A DNA stretch of 64,000 nt from a virus, in IMG/VR virus record IMGVR_UViG_3300034101_002201, positions 1-64,000 of that record; one strand, given 5' to 3'. The translations under genes and the position numbers were made by a program. This document shows, piece by piece, positions 6,446-14,395 of the stretch; the first letter of the stretch is position 1, and each line of letters starts with the position of its first letter. The notes beneath the pieces are model-generated. The model was not told where the DNA came from and did no database searches. It saw only the letters and a list, made by a program, of their open reading frames with translations.

Positions 6446-6616
6446 ATGAAATATACATTTGTAGCATTATTACTTTCAATATTAGTATCATCTTTATCGG
6501 TAAATTTACTATATATTGACATACTTAATGAAATTAATCAGAGCCACAGTGTAAATGATCACAAGATGAGTATAATAATGGAAAAGGTAGATGAGCTAAC
6601 ATACAAAGCAGAGTAG
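6446..6616 (+). CDS. Small exported or membrane-anchored protein
   Basis: 56 residues from ATG 6446 with a strong TTAAGGAG site; an upstream in-frame start at 6395 lacks a site. Residues 4-24 are hydrophobic (signal anchor or signal peptide), followed by a short charged helical tail. Function unknown. Confidence 0.6.
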   Translation: MKYTFVALLLSILVSSLSVNLLYIDILNEINQSHSVNDHKMSIIMEKVDELTYKAE

Positions 6617-6743
6617 ATTTATGTTTTTATGGCTAAATGACAGACTATTTAATAAATATCTAAAAGTTTTGCGAAAGATGGATATGCGTAGTATCTATCC
6701 TATAGCATTTAAGTGTGATTTTTTATACAGAGGGGAATTTTCT

Positions 6744-7037
6744 ATGGCACTAATTTATAATGTAACCGCTGGCCCAGTTGTTGATAGTGACGTTGCAGAG
6801 CGTAGACTTTCAGTGACTGTTAATGGTGAAGTTCGTTCAACATCACCTTTCCCAGCAAATACCACCAGTTTCGGTGAGCTATCATTCTCAGATAATGATA
6901 GTGTTGTTTTAACTCTAGTAGACGTTGACGATGCTGGTAATGTAAGTTCGCCAGCCACCGTGGAGTTTACTGCGGTTGATACTGTACCTCCCGTAGCACC
7001 GGGTGAATTTGGCGTAGCTTTTGTTCGTGAAGAGTGA
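6744..7037 (+). CDS. Small Ig-like structural protein
   Basis: 97 residues from ATG 6744 (SD AGGGG). The frame is open upstream to 6621, but the ribosome site and protein-like composition begin at 6744. Beta-rich, Val/Thr/Ser/Asp-rich sequence with VNGEVRST, SFGELSFSDNDSVVLTLVDVDDAGN and FTAVDTVPPVAP resembles one Ig-like/FN3-like domain. Followed at once by a strong terminator, suggesting high late expression, as for a head decoration or tail protein. Confidence 0.6.
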   Translation: MALIYNVTAGPVVDSDVAERRLSVTVNGEVRSTSPFPANTTSFGELSFSDNDSVVLTLVDVDDAGNVSSPATVEFTAVDTVPPVAPGEFGVAFVREE

Positions 7038-7066
7038 ACAATAGTTACCTAATAAGTAATGAATTA

Positions 7067-7096
7067 GGGGGTGGCGAAAGCTGCCCCCTTTTTATT
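7067..7096 (+). terminator. Intrinsic terminator
   Basis: Nine-pair stem GGGGGTGGC / GCTGCCCCC closed by a GAAA tetraloop, then TTTTTATTT. Terminates the Ig-like structural gene. Confidence 0.9.
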
Positions 7097-7098
7097 TA

Positions 7099-7108
7099 GT
7101 GTATATGT
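7099..7108 (+). promoter_or_regulatory. Late-promoter-like motif GTGTATATGT
   Basis: Lies directly after the terminator and 31 bases upstream of the HNH gene start at 7139. It is one of the weaker matches to the GTGTATAWAA consensus. Confidence 0.35.
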
Positions 7109-7138
7109 ATAAGGGTTTTTTAATCTTATGGGAAAATT

Positions 7139-7501
7139 ATGTTTAATTGGTTAAGAGATAAAATATCTGACTGTTCTAGATCGCCAAAGTGGTCTAGCGT
7201 CAGGAAGGAACATTTAAAACATCAATCAATTTGTCAGGCGTGTAGGAGAAAAAACGATCTACAAGTTCATCACATAATACCATATCATTTAGATCCAAGT
7301 AATGAATTAAATCCAGATAATTTAATCACATTATGCTCTGATTGTCATCTATTATTGGGCCACTTGATGGACTATAAAAGTTGGAATGTAAATGTAGTCA
7401 CTGATTGTGAACAAATATCACTCAAAATCAAGAATAGGCCATACAATGAACAAACTTATCAACAGCCTCCTAGTTGGATTTCTTATTGGTTTAATATCTA
7501 A
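7139..7501 (+). CDS. HNH endonuclease
   Basis: 120 residues. CQACRRKNDLQVHHIIPYHLDP followed by NPDNLITLCSDCHLLLGH is a complete HNH/zinc core: two CxxC pairs, the HH of the first strand, the N and the final H. It would cut or nick double-stranded DNA. The C-terminal 50 residues are without motif. It overlaps the protease gene by 56 bases. Could be a homing enzyme or a DNA-processing nuclease. Confidence 0.85.
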   Translation: MFNWLRDKISDCSRSPKWSSVRKEHLKHQSICQACRRKNDLQVHHIIPYHLDPSNELNPDNLITLCSDCHLLLGHLMDYKSWNVNVVTDCEQISLKIKNRPYNEQTYQQPPSWISYWFNI

Positions 7502-8228
7502 TATATATGCTGGCACAATAGACCCTAATACTCCAGATGAAAAATATATTGAATACGGCAAAAAATTTGATTGCGTATTAGAGATAATGGGTTCTTATGA
7601 TAGCGAAGAGGGATTATTTTCAGCCTCTGCTGTTGCTATAGATTCTCGCTGGGTATTAACAGCGGCACATGTTGTGAAAGATTCTAAGTTTGCTTTTTTA
7701 CACAGCGAAAAGAAAAAACAGATCATAGTTATAGATGAAATTATATGCCATGAAGATTTTGAAAAGAGGCAATTTGGATTTGCAGATATAGCACTATGCC
7801 ACACAACCTCAGATATAGACCTTGAGTTTTATCCACAACTATACGAAGAATCAAACGAAGTTGATAAAATATGTGCTATTGCTGGCTATGGTAAAACTGG
7901 CACTTTTATAACTGGAATACAGGATGGACACAAGAAAAAAAGGGGAGGATCAAACAAAATAGACAAAATAGAAAATGATCTTTTGATTTGCAGTCCTTCT
8001 ATATCAAATAGAACAGAGCTTGAATTCTTAATAGGTAGCGGGGATAGTGGTGGCGGTTTATTTATAGATGGCAAGTTGGCTGGCATAAATTCTTGCGTCA
8101 CAACACTTGACAAAAAGCCAAACTCGACGTATAATGATGAAGGTGGTCACACTAGAGTCAGCAAATTTTTAGGTTGGATCAATCAGCATATACAAAAAAA
8201 GAGAGCAGGACAAAGCCTGCTCCCTTAA
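7446..8228 (+). CDS. Secreted trypsin-like serine protease (S1 family)
   Basis: 260 residues from ATG 7446. Residues 1-22 are a signal peptide. Catalytic triad: His75 in TAAHVV, Asp114 in DIALC, Ser201 in GSGDSGGGLF, in the order and context of chymotrypsin-family proteases. Two further cysteines (near residues 36 and 100) and C-terminal SCV could form disulfides outside the cytoplasm. Length is standard for a single S1 domain. It should act in the periplasm or be released. Possible roles are degradation of host envelope or competitor proteins, or virion maturation. The minus-strand terminator for the next gene lies within its last codons. Confidence 0.9.
   Translation: MNKLINSLLVGFLIGLISNIYAGTIDPNTPDEKYIEYGKKFDCVLEIMGSYDSEEGLFSASAVAIDSRWVLTAAHVVKDSKFAFLHSEKKKQIIVIDEIICHEDFEKRQFGFADIALCHTTSDIDLEFYPQLYEESNEVDKICAIAGYGKTGTFITGIQDGHKKKRGGSNKIDKIENDLLICSPSISNRTELEFLIGSGDSGGGLFIDGKLAGINSCVTTLDKKPNSTYNDEGGHTRVSKFLGWINQHIQKKRAGQSLLP
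8193..8222 (-). terminator. Intrinsic terminator for the minus-strand gene
   Basis: Read on the minus strand, GAGCAGG (8222-8216) pairs with CCTGCTC (8209-8203) and is followed by TCTCTTTTTTT. It ends the minus-strand gene at 8254-8583 and overlaps the 3' end of the protease gene. Confidence 0.75.
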
Positions 8229-8253
8229 GTCTATACTTGTAACCTATATTAAA

Positions 8254-8583
8254 TTATTCAGATTGTACGTCGTATACTGTATTTTTTGCATTTAGATCGA
8301 ATGATACATTATATGTTTTCTGTACTGTGGTATCACCGGTGCTAGAAGTAGCTCTTGTAATTCTATATCTTGTTGGTCTATCATCAGAAGGTAATACTAA
8401 AATTCCAGATGCAACTTTGTCTACGACAGAATATAGAAATTCACCAACTTCTCCACTGTTAGAAGCAGAAAAACTTTCTAAATTTGCATATGGAATAAAT
8501 ACCCCTCCAGAACCACCAAGAGTTGTATATGTAAAATTAGGAAAAAATCTGGTTGGAAATCCAGACGCAGCTGCAAAAGCCAT
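8254..8583 (-). CDS. Small structural-type protein (isolated minus-strand gene)
   Basis: 109 residues, start MAFAAASGFPTRFFPN with a good AAGGAG site on the minus strand. Gly/Ser/Thr/Ala-rich, beta-like, no membrane segment. Composition and the MA- start match the other structural proteins in the window. It is chosen over a + frame on the same bases because it alone has a ribosome site, its own late-promoter-like motif and its own terminator. Likely a virion decoration protein; not recognised at family level. Confidence 0.7.
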   Translation of the reverse strand: MAFAAASGFPTRFFPNFTYTTLGGSGGVFIPYANLESFSASNSGEVGEFLYSVVDKVASGILVLPSDDRPTRYRITRATSSTGDTTVQKTYNVSFDLNAKNTVYDVQSE

Positions 8584-8625
8584 AATATATCTCCTTATAA
8601 GGGACTAATTAACGAGTACTCAGAT

Positions 8626-8635
8626 TTATATACAC
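8626..8635 (-). promoter_or_regulatory. Late-promoter-like motif GTGTATATAA (minus strand)
   Basis: On the minus strand the context reads TTTTTGTGTATATAAATC and the motif lies 43 bases upstream of the start codon at 8583. This copy is informative because it drives a single isolated gene in the opposite direction to all neighbours. Confidence 0.55.
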
Positions 8636-8651
8636 AAAAATAGGAAGCAAT

Positions 8652-9002
8652 ATGAATTTTAAAGAAGCATTGAGACTAAACATTGGCGATAGAATTTATG
8701 CTCATTCTGGAGAAATATTGATAATATCTGGATGGCATCAAAATTTTGAAAATCCCTGCATAAATGATGATTTATATTTTCATTGTGTTGACACTGCGTT
8801 AAATTCAGTACAATATAGATATGACGAACTTTGTGGCCCAGAATTATGCGATGAGGACAAGATGTTTGCAGAATGGTACTCAAATGAATGTCCAAAAAAT
8901 GACCATATAATCCAATACTTAAAATCTGCTTTTATGAGAGGATTTCAGTGTGGATATTCACATAAAAAGCTTGTATCTTGCGAAGATCAACTACAAAAAT
9001 AA
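8652..9002 (+). CDS. Hypothetical protein
   Basis: 116 residues, SD TAGGAAG. N-terminal MNFKEALRLNIGDRIYAHSGEILIISGW suggests a small SH3-like beta barrel. The C-terminal half is helical with several cysteines (CGPELC, NECPKN, QCGY, SCED). Not recognised. Confidence 0.55.
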   Translation: MNFKEALRLNIGDRIYAHSGEILIISGWHQNFENPCINDDLYFHCVDTALNSVQYRYDELCGPELCDEDKMFAEWYSNECPKNDHIIQYLKSAFMRGFQCGYSHKKLVSCEDQLQK

Positions 9003-9003
9003 T

Positions 9004-9243
9004 ATGTTTAAAATCATAGAAGTTAAGAGTTGGGCAAAACGCTGGGGATATTCTATCATTAAAGAGAAAGATGATAGTATAAATGGAGCAAGTTATTATT
9101 GGTGCAAAGATTCTGATACAAATGCCACGGGAGTTGCTCTAAGTGTCAGCAAAGTTGCCATGGCAATATACAACCATATGACAGAAAATAAATGGGTTGA
9201 TCATCAAAAACAATATGGAGAAATCATAGATGAGCCAAGTTAA
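9004..9243 (+). CDS. Hypothetical protein
   Basis: 79 residues from ATG 9004, placed one base after the previous stop. MFKIIEVKSWAKRWGYSIIKEKDD...YYWCKDSD...SVSKVAMAIYNHMTENKW is alpha/beta. Ends 14 bases inside thyX, so it is co-translated with it. Function unknown. Confidence 0.55.
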   Translation: MFKIIEVKSWAKRWGYSIIKEKDDSINGASYYWCKDSDTNATGVALSVSKVAMAIYNHMTENKWVDHQKQYGEIIDEPS

Positions 9244-9880
9244 ACTAATTAATGTTACTCCAGATGCTGAAAAAAATATAGCATATTGTGCTAGAGTAAG
9301 CAATCCAAATAATCAAGAAAATGAAAATTATGCCAAACTTTTAAAGTATTGCATAGACCACCAACATTGGAGTGTATTTGAGCATGGTTTTATGACTCTA
9401 GAAATAAATACAACTAGAGGTCTTGCCGCTCAGATTCTAAGGCATAGAAGTTTTACTTTTCAAGAATTTTCACAAAGATATGCCGACACAACCCTTTTAG
9501 GTGAAGACATTCCTGCATTTGAACTACGTCGCCAAGATAACAAAAATAGGCAAAACAGCATAGATGATATCGATCAAGAAGTAATCGTTAAGTGGAATAC
9601 TCAAATTAGAGAACATTTTGCTAAGGCTAAATCTTTATATGACGGTATGATAAAAGATGGTATAGCAAAAGAGTGTGCCAGATTTGTGTTACCTTTAGCT
9701 ACTACGACTAGAATATATATGAGTGGCAGTATAAGATCGTGGGTACACTATATTGATCTACGATCTTCTAATGGTACTCAAAAAGAGCATATGATAATAG
9801 CAAATGATTGTAAAAAAATTTTTAGTCAACAATTTCCATTAATTAGCGAGGCTTTAGGCTGGAATGAAACTCAAACTTGA
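9230..9880 (+). CDS. thyX: Flavin-dependent thymidylate synthase
   Basis: Converts dUMP to dTMP using methylene-THF with FAD and NADPH. 216 residues, a normal ThyX length. The signature RHR-x7-S is at residues 71-81 (RHRSFTFQEFSQRY). An upstream HQHWSVFEHG segment and downstream SGSIRSWVHYIDLRSSNGTQKEH match substrate and FAD-binding regions of the family. It supplies dTMP from the dUMP produced by the phage's dCMP deaminase and dUTPase. Confidence 0.95.
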   Translation: MSQVKLINVTPDAEKNIAYCARVSNPNNQENENYAKLLKYCIDHQHWSVFEHGFMTLEINTTRGLAAQILRHRSFTFQEFSQRYADTTLLGEDIPAFELRRQDNKNRQNSIDDIDQEVIVKWNTQIREHFAKAKSLYDGMIKDGIAKECARFVLPLATTTRIYMSGSIRSWVHYIDLRSSNGTQKEHMIIANDCKKIFSQQFPLISEALGWNETQT

Positions 9881-10166
9881 AATGTCAGAGAGCGATATTG
9901 TTCGTGCCATGCGTGATAATAAATACTCACCATTAGAACTATTAGCATCACGATTTTTTAAGGAAGATGTAAAAAACGTTGAAGTCACAAATGATTCAAT
10001 TATATTATGGGATGATTCTATTAATGACTATAATTCATATCGATATTGTACAGAAGATATAGAAACAATAGTTTCTTTCATTGATGAATGGGCAGATTAT
10101 ATTGATGGTCATTTAGTAGACTTTGCAGTAGAACCAATATCTTTTTGTGTAGAAGAGAACCCTTGA
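9864..10166 (+). CDS. Hypothetical protein
   Basis: 100 residues, acidic, overlaps thyX by 17 bases. LELLASRFFKEDVKNVEVTNDSIILWDDS suggests a small alpha/beta domain. Last gene before the rIIA promoter. Not recognised. Confidence 0.55.
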   Translation: MKLKLEMSESDIVRAMRDNKYSPLELLASRFFKEDVKNVEVTNDSIILWDDSINDYNSYRYCTEDIETIVSFIDEWADYIDGHLVDFAVEPISFCVEENP

Positions 10167-10185
10167 AAAAAATTAATGTAGCCGC

Positions 10186-10213
10186 TTGACAGTGCCGATA
10201 ACTCTGGTATACT
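10186..10213 (+). promoter_or_regulatory. Strong sigma70-type promoter
   Basis: TTGACA (10186-10191), 16-base spacer, TATACT (10208-10213). It is the best match to the bacterial housekeeping consensus in the window and lies 46 bases upstream of rIIA, so rIIA/rIIB are probably transcribed early by host RNA polymerase. Confidence 0.8.
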
Positions 10214-10259
10214 CAAAGCACACACAGCACTTAAGCACTTTTTTAGGAGATTAGCAATT

Positions 10260-12392
10260 ATGAAACTTCACGCTAGTACGAACGTTATTGAGAAGTCCGG
10301 TCAGTTTGAAGAGTCCAAGTTCAGCATTGAAGCATCGTCTAAGGCATTCTTTATTCTTTCTGACGGTCTTTATTCTAACAAGATTCTCGCAGTTGTTCGT
10401 GAACTCTCTACTAATGCCTACGATTCTCACGTTGAGGCTGGCAAGGCAAACGTACCCTTTGACGTTCATATTCCCACTGCTATCTCGCCCGTATTCTCTA
10501 TCCGTGACTACGGCACTAGCATGGATCATGAAAACTGTATGCAACTCTATACTACGTATTTCCGTAGTACCCGAAACAATAGCAATGATGCCGTTGGTTG
10601 TCTTGGTCTGGGCAGCAAGGCTCCCTTTGCATATTCCGATAGTTTTACCGTTGAAGCTTATCTTGATGGTACTCGTAGGCTTTATACTGCCTATAAGGAC
10701 GAGAGTGGCAATCCTGTCTTCTCTTTGATGGATGAGTCTGATACCAGCGAACAGAATGGTATCAAAGTTTCTATCAATGTGAATGATCATGATATCAACC
10801 GATTTCAGCATGAATCGCACCATGTTTATGAACACTTCAATGTAAAGCCAAACTTTGTGGCTTATAAGCCCTCATTCCGTAGCATTGATAAGGTTCTGGC
10901 TGGAACCAACTGGTACTTTGATGACAATGCTAGAGAGAATGTTATTGTTATGGGTCAAATCTCATATCCAATTGACGTTAACCAGCTTACTGCTAATGGT
11001 GACAAGTCTTTTCAGCGTCATCGTGAATTCATTGAGTATTCCAACGGATTGAGAATCTTCGTGAACATTGGAGATGTTGACATTACTCCTAGTCGTGAGT
11101 CTCTTTCCTATAGTCGAGACACTAAGAAGAACATTCTTAGCATGATTGACAATATCATTAACGAGATTGCTGTTAAGATTGAAGAGCAAATTGCTAGCCA
11201 ACCTTCTTTGTTCAAGGCTCGTATGAAATATGTTCAGATTAGCAATCAGTGTTCTTCTATCAATACTGCTGTTCAGTCTCTTCAAAAGTCTATCACTTGG
11301 AATGACATGAAGCTTTTCGATAGTGTTGCTGGAGAATATATTAACGCTAAAGACAGTGGTATTAACTTGATGGAAAAGTCTCAGTATCGTTCTAAGGTCG
11401 ATATTAAGTACGGTGTTGAGCGTATTGTATTTAACACGCACACTAAGTTTTTTATTGATAACCTTACTAGGGGTGGAGTTAGCCGAATTCGTCAGTATAT
11501 GAAGGAGAACGGCGGCTCTCAGGCTTATTATGTCTATAAGCTTAAGGAAAGCGAGACTATTGACAACTGCCGCTTGTATGGTATCATGGGTGATGCCGAT
11601 CAGACAGATGTTGTCTTGACCTCAACTCTTGACAAGGTTAATTACAATCGTTCTAGTTATGGGTTCACAAACTCTGGTCCTGTTGTACAGGCACGGGTTT
11701 TCAATGAAGAAACTGGTCGATTTGAGGATTGCAACATGAGCGTAAAGTATGAGAATGCTCACTATTTCACAGAGTCTAAGGGTTCTGTTGAAATTGATTC
11801 TCACGAAGTTGATGTCAGTTTTCTTGAAAACGTACTTGAATATGTTTGCAAGAATCACTCTGAAATGGTTGAAGATGCTACGTTTTATATTGTGAAGCCT
11901 TCTGTTGTAAAGAATAGGAAGCTTGATGAGCGTGGTAACTGGACCCGTGGTGTTAACGTACTTGAAAAAGTTTTTGATCATGCCACAAAGACCAACAAGC
12001 AAAATATTATTAATGTTAATCGTAGGGTTCCACTTTCAAATGAGCGATATGATCGATGGAAGGATATCATTACGATGACTTCTAACAGTGAAGTCAAGAG
12101 CATCATTAATGAATACAACGAATATTGCTCCAGCATTAATAACATTGCAACAGAAATGAACATGATTTACAGCATGTCAAAAATGTTGCCCAATGTTGAA
12201 AAGGTTAGTTTTAGCGATGTAAAACTTGATGATAATAAGTTCGCCAGCAAGTTTGATAAGGAAATGAAGAAGTATCCTATGCTCAGACTGCTTTCGATTC
12301 CTTGGAATGACACTGATAGGAAGCTTGTTGCTGACTATATCGATACTGTTGAATCGGGTCTGAAGGCCCAAACTGTTCTTAACTCACTGTGA
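10260..12392 (+). CDS. rIIA: rIIA-like protein (GHKL ATPase)
   Basis: 710 residues, close to the size of T4 RIIA. The GHKL ATP-binding fold is visible: N-box RELSTNAYDSH (residues 47-57), G1-like IRDYGTSMDH (81-90) and G2 lid GCLGLGSKAPF (113-123). In T4, RIIA and RIIB are membrane-associated and counteract prophage exclusion systems and influence lysis timing. Strong promoter and AGGAG site upstream; codon choice is visibly more G/C-tolerant (CGT, CTC, GGC) than in neighbouring genes, consistent with high expression. Several long antisense frames here are shadows. Confidence 0.88.
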   Translation: MKLHASTNVIEKSGQFEESKFSIEASSKAFFILSDGLYSNKILAVVRELSTNAYDSHVEAGKANVPFDVHIPTAISPVFSIRDYGTSMDHENCMQLYTTYFRSTRNNSNDAVGCLGLGSKAPFAYSDSFTVEAYLDGTRRLYTAYKDESGNPVFSLMDESDTSEQNGIKVSINVNDHDINRFQHESHHVYEHFNVKPNFVAYKPSFRSIDKVLAGTNWYFDDNARENVIVMGQISYPIDVNQLTANGDKSFQRHREFIEYSNGLRIFVNIGDVDITPSRESLSYSRDTKKNILSMIDNIINEIAVKIEEQIASQPSLFKARMKYVQISNQCSSINTAVQSLQKSITWNDMKLFDSVAGEYINAKDSGINLMEKSQYRSKVDIKYGVERIVFNTHTKFFIDNLTRGGVSRIRQYMKENGGSQAYYVYKLKESETIDNCRLYGIMGDADQTDVVLTSTLDKVNYNRSSYGFTNSGPVVQARVFNEETGRFEDCNMSVKYENAHYFTESKGSVEIDSHEVDVSFLENVLEYVCKNHSEMVEDATFYIVKPSVVKNRKLDERGNWTRGVNVLEKVFDHATKTNKQNIINVNRRVPLSNERYDRWKDIITMTSNSEVKSIINEYNEYCSSINNIATEMNMIYSMSKMLPNVEKVSFSDVKLDDNKFASKFDKEMKKYPMLRLLSIPWNDTDRKLVADYIDTVESGLKAQTVLNSL

Positions 12393-12395
12393 CGC

Positions 12396-12401
12396 TATAA
12401 T
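12396..12401 (+). promoter_or_regulatory. TATAAT -10 element before rIIB
   Basis: GCTATAATAAG directly between rIIA and rIIB. No good -35 is visible; it may be an activator-dependent (middle-type) promoter. Similar GCTATAATA elements occur near 153, 15054 and 42166. Confidence 0.4.
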
Positions 12402-12420
12402 AAGTTTAAGGAGACACAAA

Positions 12421-13290
12421 ATGAAATACATTATTGCAAATGACGGTACTGTTACTGCGGTTGTTAGTGGTCAGGCATATTGCTTTGGCAAGTCGCACCC
12501 TAACTATAATAAGTTGATCAATCATCTTAAGAATAACAATGTCGAACACTTTGAGGCTTCTTACGATATTATTTCGCATGTTAATGCTTACTGCGATGGA
12601 TATGTAAATTGCCAAGATGGTGGCTTGAGTTGGGATGGAATTAAGATGCCCGATATGTTTACTGGAACAATCCTTGATATGATTAAGCAGGGTTTCCCTT
12701 TTGAGCCTATGTTGAACTTCCTTGATAATCTTAGCCAGAATCCATCTGACCATGCTGTTATTGAGTTGTTCGACTTTATGGAAAACAAGAACATGCCCAT
12801 TACTTATGATGGTTGTTTCTTGTCCTATAAGGCTGTACGCGAAGATTACAAGGATATTTATTCTGGTACTTTTGATAATCGTGTTGGTTCTATTTGCGAA
12901 GTCCAGCGTAGTAAGGTAGACAGCAATCGTGACAACGGCTGTGGTAAGGGTCTACACGTTGGTGCTATTGATTATGCTAAGAGTTATGGTGGCATTGATA
13001 TTGATAATGATAATGACGGTGGCGGCAATCGTCTAATGATTTGCAAGGTTAATCCACGCGATGTTGTTAGCGTACCAAATGATTCTAAGTTTCAAAAGCT
13101 TCGCACTTGTCGATATGAAGTTGTATCTGAATTTGATAGTATTTTTGATAAGGTTGTTCATATGACCGGCGATGATATTGAACATGTTAATCGTAAGAAG
13201 CGTAACCGGGATTGGGTTGTTGAGGTTACGGCAAAGATGGATAGACTTAATAGAGTTCTTTCAAAGCGTAGGCAGGCTGTTAGTGTTTGA
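12421..13290 (+). CDS. rIIB: rIIB-like protein
   Basis: 289 residues, near the T4 RIIB length. The middle/C-terminal region carries the family pattern: DGCFLSYKAVREDYKDIYSG (about residues 126-145), FDNRVGSICEVQR, VDSNRDNGCGKGLHVGA and NPRDVVSVPNDSKFQKLRTCRYEV. Works with RIIA, whose gene is immediately upstream; SD AAGGAG. Followed by a strong terminator, so rIIA-rIIB form a two-gene unit. Confidence 0.88.
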   Translation: MKYIIANDGTVTAVVSGQAYCFGKSHPNYNKLINHLKNNNVEHFEASYDIISHVNAYCDGYVNCQDGGLSWDGIKMPDMFTGTILDMIKQGFPFEPMLNFLDNLSQNPSDHAVIELFDFMENKNMPITYDGCFLSYKAVREDYKDIYSGTFDNRVGSICEVQRSKVDSNRDNGCGKGLHVGAIDYAKSYGGIDIDNDNDGGGNRLMICKVNPRDVVSVPNDSKFQKLRTCRYEVVSEFDSIFDKVVHMTGDDIEHVNRKKRNRDWVVEVTAKMDRLNRVLSKRRQAVSV

Positions 13291-13303
13291 TTGTGTGTCA
13301 AAG

Positions 13304-13340
13304 CCGATGGGGGAAGAAATTCCCCTGTCGGTTTTTTCTT
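13304..13340 (+). terminator. Intrinsic terminator
   Basis: Long stem CCGATGGGGGAA / TTCCCCTGTCGG with a GAAA loop, then TTTTTTCTTT. Ends the rIIA-rIIB transcript. No promoter is visible before guaC, so guaC may rely on read-through. Confidence 0.9.
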
Positions 13341-13351
13341 TGGAGTAACTA

Positions 13352-14395
13352 ATGAATATTAATAACGATACAAAACTTGATTTCGATGATGTCCTACTCG
13401 TTCCACAGAGATCCAGAGCCGCCTCACGGTCCTTGGTTGATGTAAATAGAACATTTAAATTTTTCCATTCATCTTTGGAGTGGAGTGGCGTTCCAATAAT
13501 GGCAGCAAATATGGATACCACCGGCACATTTGAAATGGCAGAATCTCTCTCAAAGAAAAAGTGCATCACATGCCTACACAAACATCATAATGTAGAAGAT
13601 TATATAGAAAATCTCCAAGATTTAAATACATTTTGGTACAGCATGGGAATCAGCGATGAAGAAGTTAGCAAACTAAGGAAAATAGTTGATAGAATAGAAG
13701 ATATACCAAATATCTGTATTGATGTTGCTAATGGATATACCGATAAGTTTGTAGACCATTGTGCAAAAATAAGGGAGAAGTTTGGAACTAGGCCCGTTAT
13801 AATGGCTGGCAATGTATGTACCCCAGAAATGGTTCATGAATTAATTCTTCATGGTGGCGTTGATATCGTGAAGGTTGGAATTGGGCCGGGATCAGCATGT
13901 ACCACAAGATTGAAAGCTGGAGTTGGATATCCTCAACTTTCTGCTATAGATGAATGCTCCCATGCCGCTCATGGATTAAAAGCAAAGCATAAGCACTTGG
14001 GATTAATTTGTGCAGATGGCGGTTGTAGGACTCCAGCAGACGTTGTAAAAGCATTTGCTGCCGGTGCAGACTTTGTGATGCTTGGAGGAATGATTGCTGG
14101 CACAGAAGAGTGTAGTGGAGAATGGAGTCATATAAACGGTAGCAGGGTTCTTACATTCTATGGAATGAGTTCCCACGCAGCACAGGAAAAATATGGTGGA
14201 ATTAAAAATTATAGGGCCAGTGAAGGTCGAGTAAAAACGGTAGAATATAAGGGCGAGGTATCAGATGTTATTGACGATATATTGGGTGGCATAAGAAGTG
14301 CCTGTGCATATGTTGGGGCAGACAGTATAAAAGACTTACCAAAATGTGCAGAGTTTGTTAAAGTCAATAGAGTACACTTTGATAAAACCGTATGA
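13352..14395 (+). CDS. guaC: GMP reductase
   Basis: Reductively deaminates GMP to IMP with NADPH. 347 residues, the length of bacterial GuaC, and lacking the CBS domains of IMP dehydrogenase. LDFDDVLLVPQRS opens the barrel; catalytic Cys183 lies in GPGSACTTR; CADGGCRTPADVVKAFAAGADFVMLGGMIAG and FYGMSSHAA...YRASEGR match the GuaC flavin-less phosphate-binding and active-site regions. Start has a GGAG site. Overlaps the dCMP deaminase gene by ATGA. Rare in phages; see findings on nucleotide balance. Confidence 0.93.
   Translation: MNINNDTKLDFDDVLLVPQRSRAASRSLVDVNRTFKFFHSSLEWSGVPIMAANMDTTGTFEMAESLSKKKCITCLHKHHNVEDYIENLQDLNTFWYSMGISDEEVSKLRKIVDRIEDIPNICIDVANGYTDKFVDHCAKIREKFGTRPVIMAGNVCTPEMVHELILHGGVDIVKVGIGPGSACTTRLKAGVGYPQLSAIDECSHAAHGLKAKHKHLGLICADGGCRTPADVVKAFAAGADFVMLGGMIAGTEECSGEWSHINGSRVLTFYGMSSHAAQEKYGGIKNYRASEGRVKTVEYKGEVSDVIDDILGGIRSACAYVGADSIKDLPKCAEFVKVNRVHFDKTV

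Noticed and set aside
6621-6743. N-terminal extension of the Ig-like structural protein
   Set aside because: The frame is open upstream, but a good ribosome site (AGGGG) and a structural-protein-like start MALIYN occur at 6744, whereas 6621 has no site.
8327-8608. 93-residue + strand frame opposite the isolated minus-strand gene
   Set aside because: The minus-strand frame has a ribosome site, promoter-like motif and terminator, while the + frame has none.
10251-10835. 194-residue antisense frame over rIIA
   Set aside because: It lies entirely opposite a well-supported gene with GHKL motifs, has no ribosome site and has a repetitive composition expected from a reverse reading.
10288-12371. 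Other long alternative frames within rIIA (both strands)
   Set aside because: They are frame shadows; the rIIA frame has family motifs across its full length.
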